DNA from: Pantoea sp. WMus005
GTDB lineage: Bacteria; Pseudomonadota; Gammaproteobacteria; Enterobacterales; Enterobacteriaceae
Length of the DNA stretch: 64,000 nucleotides
Assembly (NCBI RefSeq): GCF_013415305.1
Contig: NZ_JACBXU010000007.1
Location: 62,001 to 126,000, forward strand
Reading direction: 5' to 3'
Within the stretch, counting starts at the first letter, position 1; the number at the start of each line of letters is the position of its first letter. Position numbers and translations under genes: made by a program. Of this stretch, positions 59,585-64,000 are shown piece by piece. A model generated the notes under the pieces. It was not told the DNA's origin and searched no databases. It was given only the letters and a program-made list of their open reading frames with translations.

Positions 59585-60322
59585 ATGCAATGGTGTAATC
59601 AGGAGAGGTTTGACATTCGCCTTGAGTGGGGACCGCCGGCCATCAGTTACGCGGCCAGGGACGTGCAGTGCATCGTGATCGTCGATGTGATGTCCTTCTC
59701 CATCTGTGTCAGCCTGGCGGTCGACAAGGGTGCGCAGGTTTATCCTTATCCGTGGAAAGATGCCTCTGCCCTTGAATATGCAAACAGCATCGGGGCACAG
59801 GCCGCCAGCTTCGGGAGAATATCTGACGCAGCCGGTTTTAGTCTCTCACCTGCATCGATTCAGAAAATAACAGAGGGCGAGAAGCTGGTGCTGCCGTCTC
59901 CCAATGGTTCAGCGATCTCATTCCTTGCCCGTGACAGGGATGCGGGCGTAACCGTATTCAGCGGTTGCTTCAGGAACCTTACGCAGACTGCAATAGCCTG
60001 CAGGGACTTTGAACGCATTCTGGTCATTCCCTGTGGAGAAAGATGGCCCGATGGCACGCTTCGCCCGGCTATCGAAGACTATACTGCCGCCGGTGGGATT
60101 ATTGCAGCAATCGGGCGTGATCGCTGTTCTCCGGAAGCAAAAGGTGCGGTTGCCGCCTGGCAACAGCTTAATCTGGTGTCTCTTCGCGAATGCTCTTCAG
60201 CCCTTGAACTTCAACAGCGCGGATTTCCGGATGATGTCGATCTCTGCCTGGATCTGGATCGTGCGAAGCGGGCCTGCCAGCTACAGGGAGATTTTTATGC
60301 ATCGGTTTCGGGACGGGGCTAA
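59585..60322 (+). CDS. ComB-like 2-phosphosulfolactate phosphatase family protein
   Basis: 245 residues from ATG 59585, preceded by GAGAGGATG; an ATG at 59546 gives 13 more residues without support. Family marks: IVIVDVMSFSICVSLAV with the metal Asp, VLPSPNGSAISF, and IPCGERWPDGTLRPAIEDYTAAGGIIAAI. ComB removes phosphate from phosphosulfolactate in coenzyme M synthesis, which this organism should not make, and no ComA/ComC homologue is nearby. A general phosphatase role is more likely. Confidence 0.82.
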   Translation: MQWCNQERFDIRLEWGPPAISYAARDVQCIVIVDVMSFSICVSLAVDKGAQVYPYPWKDASALEYANSIGAQAASFGRISDAAGFSLSPASIQKITEGEKLVLPSPNGSAISFLARDRDAGVTVFSGCFRNLTQTAIACRDFERILVIPCGERWPDGTLRPAIEDYTAAGGIIAAIGRDRCSPEAKGAVAAWQQLNLVSLRECSSALELQQRGFPDDVDLCLDLDRAKRACQLQGDFYASVSGRG

Positions 60323-60355
60323 GCCTGTCAGGGTGGGTTGAATATCCTGACAGGC
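60323..60355. terminator. Hairpin between convergent ComB-like and HNH genes
   Basis: GCCTGTCAGG (60323-60332) and CCTGACAGGC (60346-60355), ten perfect pairs with a 13-base loop, starting right at the ComB-like stop. It may serve both genes; no strong T-tract. Confidence 0.6.
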
Positions 60356-60369
60356 CCAACGTTCAGGGA

Positions 60370-60717
60370 TTACTTCTTCTTGTTCAGCATCGACTTCAGG
60401 TCAGCAAACGGGTTGTAAGTGGCTTCACCAACATCTTTTTGTGCATCCTCCCCTGCCACCACGCGGGTGCCATACTGGTCAGCCTCAGTGTACTTTGAGT
60501 GCTCGTGGTCATGACAAAAGAGACACAACAACTCCCAGTTACTGCCATCTTCCGGATTATTGGTGTGGTCGTGATCGATATGATGAACCGTCAGTTCGCG
60601 CAGGTTTGAATAAACAAATTCGCGTGAGCAGCGTCCACACACCCATGGATAAATTTTAAGTGCTTTCTCACGGTAGCCGCTTTCCAGCCGCGTGTAGTTT
60701 TTAGGGATCAGAGCCAT
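60370..60717 (-). CDS. yajD: HNH nuclease-like protein (YajD type)
   Basis: 115 residues. HNH/McrA-like core: CGRCSREF...LTVHHIDHDHTNNPEDGSNWELLCLFCHDHEHSK, with the two CxxC pairs and the HH...N...H catalytic/metal pattern. Matches enteric YajD, a small HNH protein of unknown target. Lys-rich C terminus. Not next to restriction genes. Confidence 0.9.
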   Translation of the reverse strand: MALIPKNYTRLESGYREKALKIYPWVCGRCSREFVYSNLRELTVHHIDHDHTNNPEDGSNWELLCLFCHDHEHSKYTEADQYGTRVVAGEDAQKDVGEATYNPFADLKSMLNKKK

Positions 60718-61117
60718 TGCCGGGAATACCTGTTATGCAGAGAAAATGTCACGATAGTGCAGCCAATATATCCCACAATGGAACCGAAGGAGAAATCATC
60801 GTGTTCCGCCTGAAAGGGAGTTACATCATCCGGTATGACTATGCCATCCGGCTAACGGGGCAGGTTTTTTAATCTTTACGCGCTTAACCTCTGCCGACAG
60901 TCTGATAATCATCCCTTTGCATGCGTCTTGCTTTCATCTCAGCCAGCGCTAACCTGGCTTGTCAGCAGCTAAGGGGCAGAATATTGCTGCATTCAGCCTG
61001 GTGTAAGAAAAGGCAATGTCAGGATGTTTATCCGAACGGTACAACCTATAATCAACGCAGTTTGTTGGCCCGCAGGAATGCAGGTCTTGCACCCGCCCAA
61101 AGGAAGAGATCCCGCTG
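60718..61117. other. Gene-free stretch before the efflux pump
   Basis: 400 bases with no adaptor gene. The open frames here lack the AcrA-like pattern. The pump ATG at 61118 has AGGAAGAG about 11 bases upstream. No regulator-binding site recognised. Confidence 0.45.
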
Positions 61118-64000
61118 ATGTTTTCTCGTTTTTTTATTTATCGTCCCGTCTTTGCATGGGTTGTTGCCATTTTAATAATGCTGCTTGGCGCGCTCTCCAT
61201 CACCCTGTTACCGGTGGAACAATATCCCGATGTTGCGCCGCCCTCAGTGAATATCAGCGCAACTTATACCGGTGCGTCAGCGGAAACGCTGGAGAATAGC
61301 GTCACGCAGGTGATCGAGCAGCAGCTGACCGGGCTGGATAACCTGCTCTATTTTACCTCCAGCAGCAGCTCGCAGGGGAACGTGTCAGTGACTGTCACTT
61401 TCAGCCAGGGCACTGATCCAGACACCGCTCAGGTGCAGGTACAGAACAAGGTGCAACAGGCGCTCTCCCGTCTGCCCAGTGAAGTGCAGCAGCTTGGCGT
61501 CACCGTGACCAAATCCCAGTCGAACTTTCTGCTGGTGATGGGGCTATATGACACCACGGGCAAAAGCAACAGCACGGATATCGGTGACTGGCTGGTGAGT
61601 AATATGCAGGAGCCGCTGGCGAGGACCGAAGGTGTCGGTGACATCCAGGTGTTTGGCGGTCAGTACGCAATGCGTATCTGGCTCGATCCCTTCAAACTAA
61701 ACGCTTTTGCCTTGCAGCCCTCTGACGTGTCGGCGGCAATACGCTCGCAAAACATTCAGGTCTCAGCGGGTAAAATCGGTGGCCTTCCATCGCCCGATAA
61801 TCAGCAACTTACTGCCACCGTCAGAGCGCAGTCGCGACTGCAGACGCCAGAGCAGTTCCGCAACATCATTGTCAAAAGTGACAAAAGCGGCGCCATCGTG
61901 CGGGTGGGAGATGTTGCGCGAGTGGAGCTGGGGGGCGAATCCTATGACATGACCACGCGGCTTAACGGGCATCCTGCAGCCGGTGTTGGGGTGATGCTGG
62001 CACCGGGCGCGAACGCGCTGGCCACCGCGACGCTGGTGAAAAACAAAGTTGAAGAGTATCGCCACTCGATGCCGCAGGGCTACGAAGTGGCGTATGCGCT
62101 CGACAGCACCGACTTCATCAAAATCTCGGTTGAGGATGTGGTGATCACCCTGATCGAAGCGATCGCGCTGGTGGTGGTGGTGATGTACCTGTTCCTGCAG
62201 AATATCCGCGCGACGCTCATCCCGGCGCTGGCGGTGCCGGTCGTGCTGCTCGGCACCTTTGGTGTACTGGCGCTGTGCGGCTATACCATCAACACCCTGA
62301 CCTTGTTTGCCATGGTGCTGGCTATCGGGCTGCTGGTGGATGATGCGATTGTGGTCGTTGAGAACGTTGAACGCATCATGCATGACGAAGGTTTGCCAGC
62401 GCGTGAGGCAACCGAAAAGTCGATGAAAGAGATCTCCGGTGCGCTGGTGGCTATTGCGCTGGTACTCTCGGCAGTCTTTCTGCCGATGGCGTTTTTTGCC
62501 GGATCGACCGGCGTGATTTACCGGCAGTTCTCCATCACAATCATTGCCGCTATGACCTTTTCCGTGGTGGTGGCGCTCACTCTGACACCCGCGCTGTGTG
62601 GCATGCTGCTGCGGCCGACAACACCGCATCGCAAAGGCTTCTTTGGCGGTTTTAACCGCTTTTATGCCGCCACCGAGCGCCAGTATCGTCACAAAGTCGT
62701 GAGCACCTTGCGTCGCCCGCTGATCATGGTGTCGCTTTATGCGGCAATGGGTGTGGTGTTGTTTATCATGTTCACCCGTCTGCCGGGCAGCTTCCTGCCG
62801 ACCGAAGATCAGGGCAGCATTATGCTTCAGGCAACATTACCTGCGGGCGCTACGGCCAGCCGCACAGAGGCCGTCAATCAGCAGATTGTTGACTGGTTCC
62901 TGACTGAAGAGAAACAGAATATTGATGTGGTCTTCACCATCAATGGCTTTAACTTCAGTGGTGCTGCGCAGAATGCCGGTATGGCGTTTATCAAACTTAA
63001 AAACTGGGATCAACGTCCAGGCAGTGAAAACTCTGCCGAGGCGATTGCCGGGCGCGCCACCTATGCGCTTGCGTCGATTCGGGATGCGCAGATCTTTGCA
63101 CTGACACCGCCATCGGTGCCAGGTCTGGGACAGAACAATGGCTTCACCTATGAGCTGCTGGCCAGCGGCGGCACCACGCGTGAGCAACTGGGTAACCTGC
63201 GCGATCAACTGTTACAGCGCGCAGTACAAAGCCCGGAGCTGATCGGCGTGCGGGCGAATATCCTGCCGCAGACCCCGCAGTTGCAGGTTGACATTGATAC
63301 CAGCAAAGCGGTGGCGCTGGGACTGCAACTGGATGACGTGACCGATACGCTGACCAGCGCCTGGGGCGGCGCCTACATCAATGACTTTATCGATCGGGGT
63401 CGTGTGAAGCGGGTTTATGTGCAGGGTGACGGTCAGTATCGCTCAGCACCGTCGGATCTGGATAAGTGGTATATCCGTAACAGTGAGGGCACCATGACGC
63501 CGTTCTCGGCGTTTGCCTCAACCCGCTGGACCATGGGGCCGGAAAGCCTGAATCGTTACAACGGCTCAGCCTCCTACGAAATTCAGGGACAGAACGCCGA
63601 AGGATTCAGTTCTGGCGATGCCATGAACACCATTGAGCGGCTGGCCAATGAACTCCCGGCAGGGACAACAGGCGCGTGGAGCGGACTTTCACTGCAGGAG
63701 AAGCAGGCAGGCGGACAGTCCACTACGCTCTATGCGATCTCGATTCTGGTCGTTTTTCTCTGTCTGGCTGCGCTGTATGAGAGCTGGTCAGTGCCGTTTT
63801 CCGTGCTGCTGGCGGTGCCGCTCGGCGTCCTGGGTACCGTGCTGGCGGTGGCGTTACGCGGATTGAGTAATGATATCTACTTCCAGGTGGCGTTGCTGAC
63901 CACGGTCGGGCTGACCTCCAAGAACGCAATACTGATTATCGAATTCGCCGAAGATGCAGTACGTCAGGGCAGTTCACTGAGTGCGGCTGCGTTGCAGGCG
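61118..64000 (+). CDS. RND multidrug efflux permease (AcrB-like), 3' end outside window
   Basis: 961 codons visible of about 1,040 expected; the frame is open at the window end. N terminus MFSRFFIYRPVFAWVVAILIML, typical RND. The proton-relay Asp pair is at about 408-409 in LLVDDAIVVVEN. Also visible are the first periplasmic loop (TGLDNLLYFTSSSSSQG) and a second half with VPGLGQNNGFTYELL and GLTSKNAILI. It pumps drugs or other amphiphiles to the outside with a membrane-fusion partner and an outer-membrane channel. The usual upstream adaptor gene is absent: the neighbour is yajD on the other strand. The adaptor may be downstream or chromosomal. Confidence 0.92.
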   Translation, partial: MFSRFFIYRPVFAWVVAILIMLLGALSITLLPVEQYPDVAPPSVNISATYTGASAETLENSVTQVIEQQLTGLDNLLYFTSSSSSQGNVSVTVTFSQGTDPDTAQVQVQNKVQQALSRLPSEVQQLGVTVTKSQSNFLLVMGLYDTTGKSNSTDIGDWLVSNMQEPLARTEGVGDIQVFGGQYAMRIWLDPFKLNAFALQPSDVSAAIRSQNIQVSAGKIGGLPSPDNQQLTATVRAQSRLQTPEQFRNIIVKSDKSGAIVRVGDVARVELGGESYDMTTRLNGHPAAGVGVMLAPGANALATATLVKNKVEEYRHSMPQGYEVAYALDSTDFIKISVEDVVITLIEAIALVVVVMYLFLQNIRATLIPALAVPVVLLGTFGVLALCGYTINTLTLFAMVLAIGLLVDDAIVVVENVERIMHDEGLPAREATEKSMKEISGALVAIALVLSAVFLPMAFFAGSTGVIYRQFSITIIAAMTFSVVVALTLTPALCGMLLRPTTPHRKGFFGGFNRFYAATERQYRHKVVSTLRRPLIMVSLYAAMGVVLFIMFTRLPGSFLPTEDQGSIMLQATLPAGATASRTEAVNQQIVDWFLTEEKQNIDVVFTINGFNFSGAAQNAGMAFIKLKNWDQRPGSENSAEAIAGRATYALASIRDAQIFALTPPSVPGLGQNNGFTYELLASGGTTREQLGNLRDQLLQRAVQSPELIGVRANILPQTPQLQVDIDTSKAVALGLQLDDVTDTLTSAWGGAYINDFIDRGRVKRVYVQGDGQYRSAPSDLDKWYIRNSEGTMTPFSAFASTRWTMGPESLNRYNGSASYEIQGQNAEGFSSGDAMNTIERLANELPAGTTGAWSGLSLQEKQAGGQSTTLYAISILVVFLCLAALYESWSVPFSVLLAVPLGVLGTVLAVALRGLSNDIYFQVALLTTVGLTSKNAILIIEFAEDAVRQGSSLSAAALQA

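Noticed and set aside
61763..62692. 309-residue minus-strand open frame
   Set aside because: Lies wholly inside the RND pump gene; His/Arg/Gln-rich composition is that of a shadow frame.

Overview
The window looks like part of a large accessory replicon (megaplasmid or chromid) of an enterobacterium of the Pantoea/Erwinia group. The evidence is a RepFIB-type repA flanked by two iteron arrays with an adjacent parAB, a budABC butanediol operon, an enteric scrKYABR sucrose regulon, and a periplasmic chorismate mutase of the kind described from Erwinia herbicola (= Pantoea agglomerans). The combination recalls the Large Pantoea Plasmid family; that assignment is inference from gene content, as no database was searched. 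I see no rRNA, tRNA, insertion sequence, transposase or CRISPR array.

Layout. 1-6.3 kb: 3' end of budA, then budB and budC; an orphan flagellin with a near-perfect sigma-28 promoter; a CitMHS citrate transporter. 6.6-10.8 kb: two toxin-antitoxin operons (yefM-yoeB and higBA) on either side of a short UvrA-like ABC protein. 10.9-14.1 kb: a DUF2382/YflT stress protein, a flavin-binding oxidase-like protein and a GNAT acetyltransferase. 14.1-22.5 kb: a signalling block with a GAF-PAS-GGDEF-EAL protein (probable CTG start), a small HTH protein, a chemoreceptor, a GAF-EAL phosphodiesterase and a membrane GGDEF diguanylate cyclase. 22.9-26.8 kb: a small ORF, a second GNAT protein, then secreted chorismate mutase and a cytochrome P450 in tandem. 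26.9-33.4 kb: scrR, scrB, scrA, scrY and scrK on the minus strand with three palindromic operators. 33.6-39.8 kb: parB, parA, the origin region, repA and 23 iteron copies. 40-47.4 kb: two BLUF-EAL photoreceptors, a second GAF-EAL paralogue, and small stress genes (DUF1471, DUF3606, Hsp20, CsbD) plus a paralogue of the small HTH protein. 48.3-54 kb: a LexA-box-controlled small ORF and two more chemoreceptors, one with a sigma-28 promoter. 54-64 kb: a metallo-beta-lactamase-fold protein, a membrane phosphoesterase, a YdeP-like molybdoenzyme, cupin, ComB-like and YajD-like genes, and an RND efflux pump running off the end.

How it fits together. The replicon carries its own maintenance set (RepA/iterons, ParAB, two toxin-antitoxin operons), carbon use (sucrose uptake and hydrolysis, citrate uptake, pyruvate overflow to butanediol), and a large set of motility and second-messenger genes: one flagellin, three chemoreceptors, two proteins with intact GGDEF or GGEEF motifs, three proteins with complete EAL signatures, and two with degenerate EAL domains. 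Two perfect sigma-28 promoters (flagellin and one chemoreceptor) tie part of this set to a flagellar regulon that is presumably chromosomal, because no flagellar assembly genes are in view. A third perfect sigma-28 match points away from any gene and is one of the main oddities reported.
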